Shown piece by piece: positions 17,625 through 26,388 of a DNA stretch of 64,000 nt. The position numbers and the translations under genes were made by a program. The notes beneath the pieces are model-generated. The model saw nothing but the letters and a program-made list of their open reading frames with translations, was not told where the DNA came from and made no database searches. Position 1 is the stretch's first letter, and every line of letters begins with the position of its first letter. Source of the stretch: Chryseolinea serpens (GTDB lineage Bacteria; Bacteroidota; Bacteroidia; Cytophagales; Cyclobacteriaceae); the NCBI RefSeq assembly GCF_900129725.1, contig NZ_FQWQ01000003.1:124001-188000 (forward strand), read 5' to 3'.

Positions 17625-18833
17625 TTATGCCAATCCGATAAGTATTGAAGAAGTGTTGCCGCCGAAGCCAAAGGAGTTGGACAGTACGTTTTTGAGATCC
17701 ACTTCCTGCTTCAATTCTCTAACGGGGGAAACAGAGAGTTCAGGCATTTGTTCATGAAAATTAATATTGGGCCAAACCACCCGGTGTTGCAGACCCAGCA
17801 AACAATAGACCGCCTCGATGCTGCCGGCGGCGGCCAGCGTGTGACCGGTGTAGGGTTTGGTGGAACTGAACAACGGCACGTCGCTGCCAAACAACTTTTG
17901 TATGCCGAAACCTTCGGATAGGTCGTTGTTTTCCGTGGCGGTTCCGTGGGCGTTGATGTAGTCGATCTGGCCGGGTGCCAGGTTTGCCATGGCCATCGCC
18001 AGGTTCATGGCGTTATAGGCCCCGGTGCCTTCCGGCGATGATGCCGTTTGATGGAAGGCGTCATTGGCATTGCCATAGCCCCGCAGTTCGGCCAAAGGTG
18101 TTTTTCTTTTTTCGATCACGGCGCGTTCGGATTCCAGCACCAAAAATGCGGCGCCCTCGCCGAGGTTCAATCCTTTGCGCGTGTTGTCGAAGGGGCGGCA
18201 GTGGTTGGGATCAACGATCATCAACGAATTGAAGCCGTTGAGCGTGAAGCGCGACAACGCTTCGGTGCCGCCGCAGATGGCGCGGTCCAGCTTGCCGTGT
18301 TTGATGAGCTGTGCACCTTGCATGATCGAGTTTGCCGACGAGGAGCATGCGGTGCTGAGGGTGGCGATATATTTTTTAATGCCCACCGCGTCGGCCATGC
18401 GTTCGCCGTGCTCGCCCGGGTTGGCGGTGTCGGCAAATTGAGCGAAGTCTCCTTTTTGCAGCGGATCCATGAGCTCGTAAAAGTGCCGCTCAAATTCGCG
18501 TATCCCGCCCGTTGTCGTACCCGAAAGCAAGCCTGCATCACGCACTTCGGCAGGCGAAAGGGATGCGGATTGGATCGCTTCTTTCAATGCGATCAATCCC
18601 AATAGCGACGTGCGTGTATAGCCCTTGCCATTAGGAACGCCGGCCAGTTCGCAGAGCTCCTGGTTAAAAAGCTTGATCTCGCAGGCGGGCAAAGTTTTGC
18701 TGTGAATGGTGTCGAGCACATTCAATTCGCCAAAACCACACCGGCGGTGAAGGAGGGACGCTAAATTTTCTGCTGTATTTTTTCCGATGGATGTGATGAT
18801 GCCAAAACCTGTGATGAACACACGTTGGCTCAT
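17625..18833 (-). CDS. Beta-ketoacyl-ACP synthase, FabF-like
   Basis: 402 residues, full length for the family. Active-site Cys163 lies in LSTACSSSANS, and the two catalytic His are in NAHGTATENND and KPYTGHTLAAAG; the C-terminal NSFGFGGNTSSILI is also typical. It catalyses decarboxylative condensation of malonyl-ACP with an acyl chain. Its start overlaps the stop of the acyl carrier protein gene by four bases and the next gene encodes a Cys-less partner, so a dedicated ACP-KS-CLF set is encoded here rather than the housekeeping fatty-acid enzyme. Expected role: making the acyl chains that DarA/DarB join into a dialkylresorcinol, or the polyene acid attached to it. Confidence 0.9.
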   Translation of the reverse strand: MSQRVFITGFGIITSIGKNTAENLASLLHRRCGFGELNVLDTIHSKTLPACEIKLFNQELCELAGVPNGKGYTRTSLLGLIALKEAIQSASLSPAEVRDAGLLSGTTTGGIREFERHFYELMDPLQKGDFAQFADTANPGEHGERMADAVGIKKYIATLSTACSSSANSIMQGAQLIKHGKLDRAICGGTEALSRFTLNGFNSLMIVDPNHCRPFDNTRKGLNLGEGAAFLVLESERAVIEKRKTPLAELRGYGNANDAFHQTASSPEGTGAYNAMNLAMAMANLAPGQIDYINAHGTATENNDLSEGFGIQKLFGSDVPLFSSTKPYTGHTLAAAGSIEAVYCLLGLQHRVVWPNINFHEQMPELSVSPVRELKQEVDLKNVLSNSFGFGGNTSSILIGLA

Positions 18834-19102
18834 ACTTGCGCCCGGTTCTTTTGGATGTACTCGGCCATGGTGCGGATGCTATGGAACACCTGGCGTCCTT
18901 CTTTGGGGTCCTTCAGCTTGATGCCGTAGTTCCGGTCCAGCAACACCACCAGCTCCAGCGAGTCGATCGAATCCAGGCCCAGGCCTTCGCCAAACAAGGG
19001 TGTGTTCTCGTCGAAGTCCGCGGGGATCATGTCTTCCAGGTTCAATTGTTTGATCAGCTCCTGGCGAAGTTCCTGTGTGAGTTCTTCTATCGTTTGATTC
19101 AT
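18830..19102 (-). CDS. Acyl carrier protein
   Basis: 90 residues with the phosphopantetheine attachment motif GLGLDSIDSLEL; Ser45 would carry the prosthetic group. Helices and acidic surface are as expected for a type II ACP. It overlaps the ketosynthase gene and therefore probably carries the growing chain for that enzyme. A gap of 116 bases separates it from the ABC permease gene upstream on the same strand; I saw no terminator or promoter box in it. Confidence 0.9.
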   Translation of the reverse strand: MNQTIEELTQELRQELIKQLNLEDMIPADFDENTPLFGEGLGLDSIDSLELVVLLDRNYGIKLKDPKEGRQVFHSIRTMAEYIQKNRAQV

Positions 19103-19218
19103 GTATATCCTACTTTATTAATTTCTGATGAGCGGCATGGAATGATCGTGCTCCTGCACATTCCCGGGGGTCTGCCTGACAGTTGGCGCTTGCATCGTAT
19201 GACCTTTCCGTGCCCATG

Positions 19219-20487
19219 TTAAACAACCGTCCTCGATTTATGGATAAGGACGCTGGCCGACAAAGTGACCAGCGCAAACCCCACGAGTTTTAGTACGTCG
19301 GGCAAGATCACACCGATGGATGCCTGTCGTAAAAATAAGTCATTAAAGGCTTCCAAGCCCCAACTCATGGGAGAAAATCGGCTAAGCGTCTGCAAAATCT
19401 CCGGCATCACATAAACCGGTACCCAAACCCCCCCAATCGCGGACAGGATCACCACCGACACCGATCCGAATGACAACGCCTGTTGGGCCGTCTTAAAATA
19501 GACCCCGATCAACACCCCATAGCCGGTAGCCGCCATGGCGACTGCGCAGGCCGTGATAAAGATGTTCAGGGCATCACCACCCAAGACCAACCGGTTCAGC
19601 CCCAGCAAGGGCATCACAAAAATGCCCACCGCCACCATCATCACAAACTGCACCAGGCAAACCAAAAAATAAAAGGCAAACTTCCCGGCAATCACCGGAA
19701 ACTGTGACCCCGAGATCAGCCGCAAACGCAACATGCTACCCTCTTCCCGTTCCTTGATGAAATTTCCTGCCAGGGGATAAAGTATAAAGAACATGGCAAA
19801 CATGGTCCACGCCGGCACATTGTGCTGCACCGAGTTTAACATGACGCCCTGGTATTTGTTTTCGGAAGCATAGGCCGTGTTCACGTGAATGATATCCGTC
19901 AGGTTGATCTCCGTCTTTTTTGTTTCGGGCCGCCCTTCGCCAAGTTGATTCTGAAGTTCGTCCAGCATCCAGTCGGCTTGCACATTGGCGATGATCTTTT
20001 CGACGGCGCCGGAGAGCGCTTGCTTGTAGTTCGCTTTGATGGCGGGATCAAAAAATATTTTGATGTCGGTAGAGGGCAGCAGGGTGGAGTCTACCTGGGC
20101 GGGCAAGCCGAAGTTGGCGAAGACGTTGGCGATGACCTGCCGTGTCTTGTTGCGCAGCCGCACACTGGACTGCGGAGGCACCACGATGGCGGCCTTCACC
20201 TCGCCGGCCTGAACCCGCCGTTTGGCGGCGGCCGAATCTTTTTCCAGGATCAGGTTCACATTGGGTGAAGCGCTGAACGCTTGCCGGATCTTTGCGCTCA
20301 GCGAGTCGGCGTCGGCATCCACGAAAAGCACGTCGAGCTTCACTTCCTGGTAGTCGCGAAAAGGAGCGTCCTGCACCAGCGCCATCACGATCACCAGGGC
20401 CAGGGGCATGATAAAGATCAGGGCCATGCCACCCGGGTCGCGCACCAGCAATAAGAATTCTTTATATATGGTCGACAGGATCTTCAA
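19219..20487 (-). CDS. ABC-2 type permease of the pigment operon
   Basis: 422 residues. One N-terminal membrane helix (GGMALIFIMPLALVIVMAL), a large soluble part of about 190 residues (about 45-225), then five or six helices in the second half, the layout of ABC-2 exporters. Its start overlaps the ATPase gene by four bases (20484-20487), so the two form one transporter. Such exporters are regularly found in flexirubin clusters and probably move pigment or its precursor to the outer membrane; the cargo is inferred only from context. Confidence 0.87.
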   Translation of the reverse strand: MKILSTIYKEFLLLVRDPGGMALIFIMPLALVIVMALVQDAPFRDYQEVKLDVLFVDADADSLSAKIRQAFSASPNVNLILEKDSAAAKRRVQAGEVKAAIVVPPQSSVRLRNKTRQVIANVFANFGLPAQVDSTLLPSTDIKIFFDPAIKANYKQALSGAVEKIIANVQADWMLDELQNQLGEGRPETKKTEINLTDIIHVNTAYASENKYQGVMLNSVQHNVPAWTMFAMFFILYPLAGNFIKEREEGSMLRLRLISGSQFPVIAGKFAFYFLVCLVQFVMMVAVGIFVMPLLGLNRLVLGGDALNIFITACAVAMAATGYGVLIGVYFKTAQQALSFGSVSVVILSAIGGVWVPVYVMPEILQTLSRFSPMSWGLEAFNDLFLRQASIGVILPDVLKLVGFALVTLSASVLIHKSRTVV

Positions 20488-21230
20488 TCGCGAATATTTT
20501 TACCGGTTAATTTCAAAAACAACTGCTCCAGGTTAAAGCAATCGGGATGATCTCCCATCACGGTGCTCCGCGTTCCGGTTTGCAAAACTTTGCCTTCATC
20601 GATAATGCCCAGGTGCGTGCAGATCCTTTCGGCTTCTTCCAACACGTGCGATGAATAAATGATGGACGTGCCTTCTGATTTCAGATCGGTTAAAAAATCA
20701 AGGATCATATTGCGCGACTGCACGTCTACCCCTGCCGTTGGTTCATCGAGGATGACCAGCTTGGGTTGATGCAATAAAGCGGCAATGAGGTTAAGTCTTT
20801 TTTTCATCCCTCCCGAAAACGTCCCCACTTGTTTGTGTGCTTTCTCCTGGAGATTAAAGACCGAAAGGTATTTTTTGATTTGCGTATGAATGTGCGAAGA
20901 CTTCAAGCCATACATCCGGCCGAAGTACACCAGGTTCTCATAGGCGGTAAGCGTAGGAAAGAGTGCAATCTCTTGTGGTGCGACGCCGATCTTTTTGCGC
21001 ACCGCTGCGCCGTGCTCCTGCATGTCGAGGCCCATCACGGCCACGCTGCCGGAATCGGGACGCATCAATCCGCACAACATCATCACGGTGGTGGACTTGC
21101 CCGCGCCGTTAGGTCCCAGCAGGCCGAACACAGCGCCTTCCGGGATTTCGAGCGTCATGTTCGAAACGGCAGGCTTCGGGGCATTAGGGTATTGTTTGAC
21201 AAGATGATCAAGGCGAACTACGCTGCTCAT
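20484..21230 (-). CDS. ABC transporter ATP-binding protein of the pigment operon
   Basis: 248 residues. Walker A GPNGAGKSTT (about residues 39-48), Q-loop in VAPQEIALFP, signature TFSGGMKKRLNL, Walker B LVILDEPTAGVD and switch His in IYSSHVLEEAE. All catalytic parts are present. Both its ends overlap neighbours by four bases: the BtrH-like gene upstream and the permease downstream. It powers the ABC-2 permease. Confidence 0.93.
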   Translation of the reverse strand: MSSVVRLDHLVKQYPNAPKPAVSNMTLEIPEGAVFGLLGPNGAGKSTTVMMLCGLMRPDSGSVAVMGLDMQEHGAAVRKKIGVAPQEIALFPTLTAYENLVYFGRMYGLKSSHIHTQIKKYLSVFNLQEKAHKQVGTFSGGMKKRLNLIAALLHQPKLVILDEPTAGVDVQSRNMILDFLTDLKSEGTSIIYSSHVLEEAERICTHLGIIDEGKVLQTGTRSTVMGDHPDCFNLEQLFLKLTGKNIRD

Positions 21231-22234
21231 TGGGTCCGGCTCACATCGTATAGTTCACTGAATATGGCCTGCTCCTCGTGTGCCACCGCCTCGAGCATAT
21301 CGCCCAACTCGACAAAGGTCTTCACGTCCGACTTCCGGTTCTTGCAAACCCGGCCGGCTTCATACGCAAAGTCGCGAAGCCGGTCGCCGCTTTTCGTGAG
21401 GCGTTTCGACAAGTCGAAGAGCTTTTCATTTTGAAGGCGTTGACTGGCCTGGTCCAGGAAGGCGGCATAGATGAAACGGAAGCCCGCGCCCCCGGTGCCG
21501 ATCTCCTCCTGCATGCGGATCACGTTGCCCAGCCATTGGATGGCCTTGCGGTCGCCCTGGCGCTCGGGCCAGTGACGCAGGCGCTTGGCCAGGTATTGCA
21601 TGCCCTTGCTGCCCACCAGGGGCATGGGAATGCGCGTCATGTGATCGCTGGTTTGTTTGATGCCCGTCCAGATGGCTTTGTTGAGACCGTATTCGCCGGG
21701 CATCTGCACGGGATAATACATGCGGCCACTCGGTTCGGGCATGCCTTTCGCAAAACGGGCACGCGCCAGGTCTTCATAAGAAATTTCGGTGGTGTGTTCC
21801 ATCACCGGGTCGCTCACCAGGTAGCGGCCGTTCTCTTTGCCGAACACGATAATGTTGTGGGCGTTGAAGTGAAAACGATAGGCTGCCGGTAAATAATCGA
21901 GATAAAATACGGAAGTGAGCATGCCCACCGGCTGACCTTTGTCGAGCATCTGGTCGAGCGCGGTCATGGCCTTTTCGGGTGTGGAAAATTTTTGGCGCTC
22001 GATCTTGATGCCGATGCGCTCGGAGAAGCGTTTGAAGATCTGCCCAGGCCAGGTGCGATAGGCAGTGCCCGGGATGCCGTTCACACGGACAAAGGGCAGG
22101 TAAACAAAAAACAATCCCGACCCGATACCAAAGACCATCGGTTCGTCAAAGTCCATGCCGTGGAAGCGGAGCAGGTTGGATACTACGCCGCTTTCGCAAT
22201 GTGCAGATTGCTTGTGGTTAAAATTTACTGTCAT
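21227..22234 (-). CDS. BtrH N-terminal / DUF4872 family protein
   Basis: 335 residues. The N-terminal half resembles BtrH, a papain-like acyltransferase that moves an acyl group from an acyl carrier protein: Cys13 in SAHCESG is the candidate nucleophile, and His is in FHFNAHNIIVFGKENG with Asp in VSDPV. The C-terminal half corresponds to DUF4872, a helical region seen with it. Proteins of this kind are a regular member of flexirubin-type clusters. An ACP is encoded three genes downstream, so acyl transfer from that ACP is a reasonable but unproved role. It overlaps both neighbouring genes by four bases, showing tight coupling. Confidence 0.8.
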   Translation of the reverse strand: MTVNFNHKQSAHCESGVVSNLLRFHGMDFDEPMVFGIGSGLFFVYLPFVRVNGIPGTAYRTWPGQIFKRFSERIGIKIERQKFSTPEKAMTALDQMLDKGQPVGMLTSVFYLDYLPAAYRFHFNAHNIIVFGKENGRYLVSDPVMEHTTEISYEDLARARFAKGMPEPSGRMYYPVQMPGEYGLNKAIWTGIKQTSDHMTRIPMPLVGSKGMQYLAKRLRHWPERQGDRKAIQWLGNVIRMQEEIGTGGAGFRFIYAAFLDQASQRLQNEKLFDLSKRLTKSGDRLRDFAYEAGRVCKNRKSDVKTFVELGDMLEAVAHEEQAIFSELYDVSRTQ

Positions 22235-22647
22235 TGGGGGTTTTTCAAGCGTTCAACATCGGTGAGCTGCTCCACGGAAATGCGAAAGGTGTAGGCGTAT
22301 TTTTCCAATTGTTTGCGGCTCAGGCGCCGGAAGAAAGAAGGATGACAGTGGAGCCGGACCATGAAGCCGAACGTGCCGGCATAGGAGGCAACCAGCGCCG
22401 GGGTCATGATATTCTTTTTGATGTGATAGAGCAGCGGGCTGGCTTTGCCGGATAATACTTTCTGGCGCGCTTCCTCTACTTCGTCGTTCACCACATCCCA
22501 GGCTTGCTGCATGGCCACGGTCTCGGGCTCCCACCCGATGCTGTTCACTTTCACATAGTGACCTTTCTCGTCGGTGGCGTAATACAGCTTGGCAAGCTTT
22601 CCTTCGTTCAGGTTTTCTTGATCTTGAGGGACCTGTTCCTGGTTCAT
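22231..22647 (-). CDS. Small conserved-looking protein of the pigment operon, unknown function
   Basis: 138 residues, no signal peptide. I recognise no domain. It has a charged N-terminus, a stretch typical of a small soluble protein (KLYYATDEKGHYVKVNSIGW, residues about 19-38) and a central hydrophobic segment (MTPALVASYAGTFGFMVRLH) that could touch a membrane. Its stop overlaps the start of the BtrH-like gene (ATGA), so it is co-translated with the cluster. An accessory role for the BtrH-like enzyme or for DarB is possible from position only. Confidence 0.75.
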   Translation of the reverse strand: MNQEQVPQDQENLNEGKLAKLYYATDEKGHYVKVNSIGWEPETVAMQQAWDVVNDEVEEARQKVLSGKASPLLYHIKKNIMTPALVASYAGTFGFMVRLHCHPSFFRRLSRKQLEKYAYTFRISVEQLTDVERLKNPQ

Positions 22648-22742
22648 AGGCTCAAACGTTTAATCGTCTATCGTGAGTTGATCGAATACGGTTTTCGTTC
22701 CCTGTTAAGCCGTCAACCATCGCCCGTGCATCAACGGCCTGA

Positions 22743-23882
22743 CTATACTACAGTAAGCATCACATACGCGTAGTTGAAACGCGCACTCTCCGGGATCATC
22801 ATCAGCAAGGTGTCGCCTTTCTTCAGTCTTCCCGAATGGAAAAGCTCCTCCAGCATCAAATAAGGCGAAGCCGCGCCGACGTTGCCCACCCACGACAAGT
22901 TGGTGAACCACTTCGATCCGGGAATGTTCATGCCCAGGGAAGCCAATTCCTTTTCGATGCGGCTGGCAAAATATTGTGACGACAAGTGCGGAAGGAAATA
23001 GGTGATCTTCTCTACGTCGACGCCCTTAGCGTCCACGATCTTCTTCAACAGTTCGCCACCTTTCTTTACGATAAATTCTCCCAGCAGCTTGGTGTCTTGC
23101 TTGATGGAAAAAACAGACTCGGCCGTCCAATGTTCCTGGTCGATATCGCTCCAGCCGATGAATTTTCCTTCTTTATCTTTCACGGCGCCGGAATACATAC
23201 AAGCGGGAAGCTCGTGCGCATACGAGCGTTGCTCCACCCACTCCACTTTCAGCGACAAGCCGGTGGGGTTGGGCTTCGATTCCAGGAGGGCGGCACCTGC
23301 GCCATCCGACAACATGAAACGAAGAAAATCTTTTTCGAAAGCAATGATACCATCGCCTTCCAGCTGTGCGACTTTGGCGGCTTCTTCTTTGAAGAATTTG
23401 GCCAGCATCCATTTTGAAAATCTTTCCGAACCTGTGCAGACAGCGTTCTCGGCACTTCCCGACAACACGGAGAGGTAACCAAATTTAAGGGCCTGGATGC
23501 CCGCGCTGCACGCACCCGTGGCCGAGTTGATCTCTACCGGAATACCACCCAGCACACCGTGCACCATGGCCGCATGGGCCGGCAACATTTGGTCGGGGGT
23601 GGTGGTGCCACAGGAGAGCACCTCGATTTGTTCCAACGTGAAATCCTTGTCCAGGAGTTTTTCGACGGCCTTCGTGGTGAGGTCGGTATTGGTGTGCGTA
23701 GTGTTGCCTTGCTTATCGGATGCGTAATACCGGGTTTTGATCTGGTTATTGCGCAAGATCAGGGGCTTTGCTTTTGAAGATTGATGGTTGATCAATCCCA
23801 AGATACTCTCAATTTCATCGTTAGAAACGGGCTCGTTTGGTAAAAAACTCGCCAGTCTCGTAATGTAAACACTCCTATTCAT
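22743..23882 (-). CDS. darB: DarB-like ketosynthase III (dialkylresorcinol synthesis)
   Basis: 379 residues. It is a KAS III fold protein with Cys125 in SATGACSAGIQ, His299 in FLPHLSSQYF and Asn334 in WVGNVGAASP, the complete Cys-His-Asn triad. In characterised pathways DarB condenses a beta-ketoacyl thioester with a second acyl unit and DarA completes cyclisation and aromatisation to a 2,5-dialkylresorcinol. The next gene upstream on the strand is a DarA homologue, which makes DarB the best assignment over FabH. Gaps of 132 bases (to darA) and 95 bases (to the small gene) lie around it; neither shows a clear promoter. Confidence 0.87.
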   Translation of the reverse strand: MNRSVYITRLASFLPNEPVSNDEIESILGLINHQSSKAKPLILRNNQIKTRYYASDKQGNTTHTNTDLTTKAVEKLLDKDFTLEQIEVLSCGTTTPDQMLPAHAAMVHGVLGGIPVEINSATGACSAGIQALKFGYLSVLSGSAENAVCTGSERFSKWMLAKFFKEEAAKVAQLEGDGIIAFEKDFLRFMLSDGAGAALLESKPNPTGLSLKVEWVEQRSYAHELPACMYSGAVKDKEGKFIGWSDIDQEHWTAESVFSIKQDTKLLGEFIVKKGGELLKKIVDAKGVDVEKITYFLPHLSSQYFASRIEKELASLGMNIPGSKWFTNLSWVGNVGAASPYLMLEELFHSGRLKKGDTLLMMIPESARFNYAYVMLTVV

Positions 23883-24014
23883 CCTCTGCTTTATGTTTTG
23901 CTACAGTTCATTAAAGTTTCGAGCCCCGAAAGTACTTTTTTCCTTTAAGAATATAAAACTATTGACGCATTTTGGGGGCTAACGCGCGTTCAGTTTCTCG
24001 TATGTTTTCTGCTG

Positions 24015-24929
24015 CTAGCGAAGCGAATTTTGTTTGAAATACTCTACGTCCTGGATGAGCTCCTTGCGCTTCACGATGAGCTGGACCTTGGAAAGAATCC
24101 AGAGCAACGGCGATAGAATAAAAATGGCGGTGGGCAACAGGTACATGAAAATATACACGCGGATCTTCCGCGCGGTCGATTGGATGCCGCCACCGGAGGC
24201 GATGAATTTGGACCACACACCAAACGCTTTCTGACCGCGGCGCTCCATGAGCACCAGGTTCGGCTTGATGTCGATGGCGCCTTCTTTTACCAAGGCGGCC
24301 TGCAAGCCACCGTACTGACCGCTTTCCAACGATTGATTGATCAATTCGCCATAGGTTTCCGAATGCCGCACGTCCTGGTCGGACACGCCGGCTTGGGGGA
24401 AGAACCAGAACGGTTTGCGATTGCCGGTGAACATCCAACGCAAGATCGTGATGAGACTGGTCAGGTTACCCGAACGGTCGCAGAGCGCAATATGACCCAC
24501 CAGGCGTGACTGCGATTCGGTGAGGCGGCGCTTCATTTTCTCCTGGGCGCCGAGCCACATGTTGCGGCAACCCAATATGGTGACGACGTCTCGGTTCTGT
24601 AAGATTTTCTTGCCTTCTTCACTTTGCAGGAACGAACTCACGGGCCGTGAAGGCGTGAGGAACCAGGGCTGATAGCCGAGGATCACCAGATCGTAGGCAT
24701 CAAAGGCTTGCGCCGATGGGGATTTGAGCGCCAGGGCTTTTTGACCAAACGTTTCGGGAAAGGCATTGAAAAAATCAAAGGCGCTCCACGGAAAGGGGAA
24801 TTTTTCCTGGGGCTGAATTTCTTCGAAGTGGACTTTGTGGCCAGCGGTGATAAAAGGCTTGGCTAAGGTTTGGAGAATGTTCAGTTGCTGACCCGACTGG
24901 GAGTAGTACAGAATGAGAATCTTTTTCAT
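24015..24929 (-). CDS. darA: DarA-like dialkylresorcinol condensing enzyme
   Basis: 304 residues. The N-terminus is flavodoxin-like (KKILILYYSQSGQQLNIL) and the middle has GYQPWFLTPSRPVSSFL and LGCRNMW, as I recall for DarA of flexirubin clusters. A hydrophobic C-terminal segment (IFMYLLPTAIFILSPLLWIL, about 258-277) suggests membrane association. It is first in the operon; in known systems DarA and DarB together form the dialkylresorcinol half of flexirubin. TTATTTTG (24967-24960, minus strand) is one base from the -7 consensus, without a TTG at the right distance. Confidence 0.85.
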   Translation of the reverse strand: MKKILILYYSQSGQQLNILQTLAKPFITAGHKVHFEEIQPQEKFPFPWSAFDFFNAFPETFGQKALALKSPSAQAFDAYDLVILGYQPWFLTPSRPVSSFLQSEEGKKILQNRDVVTILGCRNMWLGAQEKMKRRLTESQSRLVGHIALCDRSGNLTSLITILRWMFTGNRKPFWFFPQAGVSDQDVRHSETYGELINQSLESGQYGGLQAALVKEGAIDIKPNLVLMERRGQKAFGVWSKFIASGGGIQSTARKIRVYIFMYLLPTAIFILSPLLWILSKVQLIVKRKELIQDVEYFKQNSLR

Positions 24930-25090
24930 TTAGGTTTGGTCTCTAGAGGCTAAAGGCCGCAAAATAATATATTTTTTAGCTCCTACGGCTTTTGTTAAAG
25001 GTCATGTACCATTATTGTTGCGAAGATATTTTTTCGCATCCCGGACTTCCCTGGCCCGGCCTTCGCCGGAATTTTTTTGAAACGGGGATC

Positions 25091-26344
25091 TCACGGGTTT
25101 CCGGTCTTCACCAACACTTGCAACGTGCTCCGCGACGACTGTTCCATCATCACCCCCGGCTGTTTCCGGTAGGTATCGAACGTCGCCTCGTCGTAGTTCT
25201 TTATGGTGATGAGGGTAAGGCCCGTATTGTAATACACCTCGAATCGCTTTTGCAGTCTGCCGATCAGTTTGATCACCTTGCTCTCGCGGAAATCGATACA
25301 GAAGGAAAAGGAGATGGCCGAATTCTGCATGAGGTTGATGCGGATGTCCAGCTCGGACAGCGCATGAAAAATGATGCTCAGTTGCTCTTCCGAAATAAAG
25401 GTATAGTCGGTCACCTTGCACGAGATGAGGCATTGATTGTCTTTGAACACGATCAGGGGCGGCAACTGGTCCACGGTGCACTCGTGGATGCGCGTCCCGG
25501 GCAACGACGGGTCGTCAAAGTTTTTCACCAGCAACGGAATGTTCTTGTTGGCGAGCGGCTTGATGGTTTTGGGGTGGATCACATTTGCCCCATAATAGGT
25601 CATCTCGGCCGCCTCCTTGAAGGGCAGCTCCTCGAATACCACGGGCGACGGAAAGCGCTTGGGATCGGCATTCATCACCCCCGCCACATCTTTCCATATG
25701 GTGAGCGACTCGGCCCCCAAGGTCGACGTGAAAATGGCCGCCGTGTAGTCCGACCCCTCGCGACCCAAGGTGGTGGTGAACCCATCCGGCGTGCGCCCGA
25801 TAAAACCTTGGGTGATCACGATGTTCTCTTTTAGGAGCGGCACCAGCGGCTGCACGTTTGTGGCCGTGAGCGTCCAGTCCACTTTGCCTTCGCGAAAGCT
25901 GCTGTCGGTGCTGATGCAGGTGCGCGCGTCGAGCCAGTGGCTCTTGATGCCTTCGGTGGCAAAATAATGGTGGAGGATGACCGACGAGATCAGTTCGCCT
26001 TTGGAAACCACCTGGTCGTAGAGCAGGTCGCCTTCCAGGGACGAGGCCAGCGTGTCGGCAATTTCCTCCAGTTGGACATCCACCGCGGCGCGGACGAAGG
26101 ACGTGTCCTTGAAGAGGGCGTCGATAATATCATAGTGATATTTCTTGAGTGCCAGCCGGGCGTCCGTCATGGTCTGGGGGGTGCGGTTGGTGGCCACCAG
26201 GGTTTCCAGCAGGTCGGTGGTCTTGCCCATGGCCGACACCACCACCAGCAGGTCGCTGGTGGCATGCGAACGGATGATGGAAGCCACGTGGCGGATCCTT
26301 TCCGGTGTTTTCAGGGAGGCCCCTCCAAATTTAAAAACCTTCAT
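25091..26344 (-). CDS. Aspartate kinase
   Basis: 417 residues, a monofunctional aspartokinase. N-terminal KFGGASLKTPERI is the nucleotide/substrate loop; GFIGRTPDGFTTTLGREGSDYTA and WKDVAGVMNADPK are family signatures. The last 120 residues form ACT domains, which in the family bind lysine or threonine for feedback control. The reaction is phosphorylation of aspartate, the first step to lysine, threonine and methionine. It lies 161 bases upstream of darA on the same strand, and diverges from the fructose-bisphosphatase gene. Nothing in the sequence ties it to the pigment genes. Confidence 0.92.
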   Translation of the reverse strand: MKVFKFGGASLKTPERIRHVASIIRSHATSDLLVVVSAMGKTTDLLETLVATNRTPQTMTDARLALKKYHYDIIDALFKDTSFVRAAVDVQLEEIADTLASSLEGDLLYDQVVSKGELISSVILHHYFATEGIKSHWLDARTCISTDSSFREGKVDWTLTATNVQPLVPLLKENIVITQGFIGRTPDGFTTTLGREGSDYTAAIFTSTLGAESLTIWKDVAGVMNADPKRFPSPVVFEELPFKEAAEMTYYGANVIHPKTIKPLANKNIPLLVKNFDDPSLPGTRIHECTVDQLPPLIVFKDNQCLISCKVTDYTFISEEQLSIIFHALSELDIRINLMQNSAISFSFCIDFRESKVIKLIGRLQKRFEVYYNTGLTLITIKNYDEATFDTYRKQPGVMMEQSSRSTLQVLVKTGNP

Positions 26345-26349
26345 TTTTA

Positions 26350-26379
26350 TTGCACTAAATCGTTTGCGAACTAACTTTG
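26350..26379 (+). promoter_or_regulatory. Promoter of the fructose-bisphosphatase gene
   Basis: TTG at 26350-26352, exactly 19 bases, then TAACTTTG at 26372-26379: a perfect fit to the Bacteroidota primary-sigma consensus. The -7 box overlaps a TTG codon at 26377 that would otherwise be a possible translation start, so translation must begin downstream, at 26389 or 26395. Confidence 0.75.
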
Positions 26380-26388
26380 CGCTACTTT

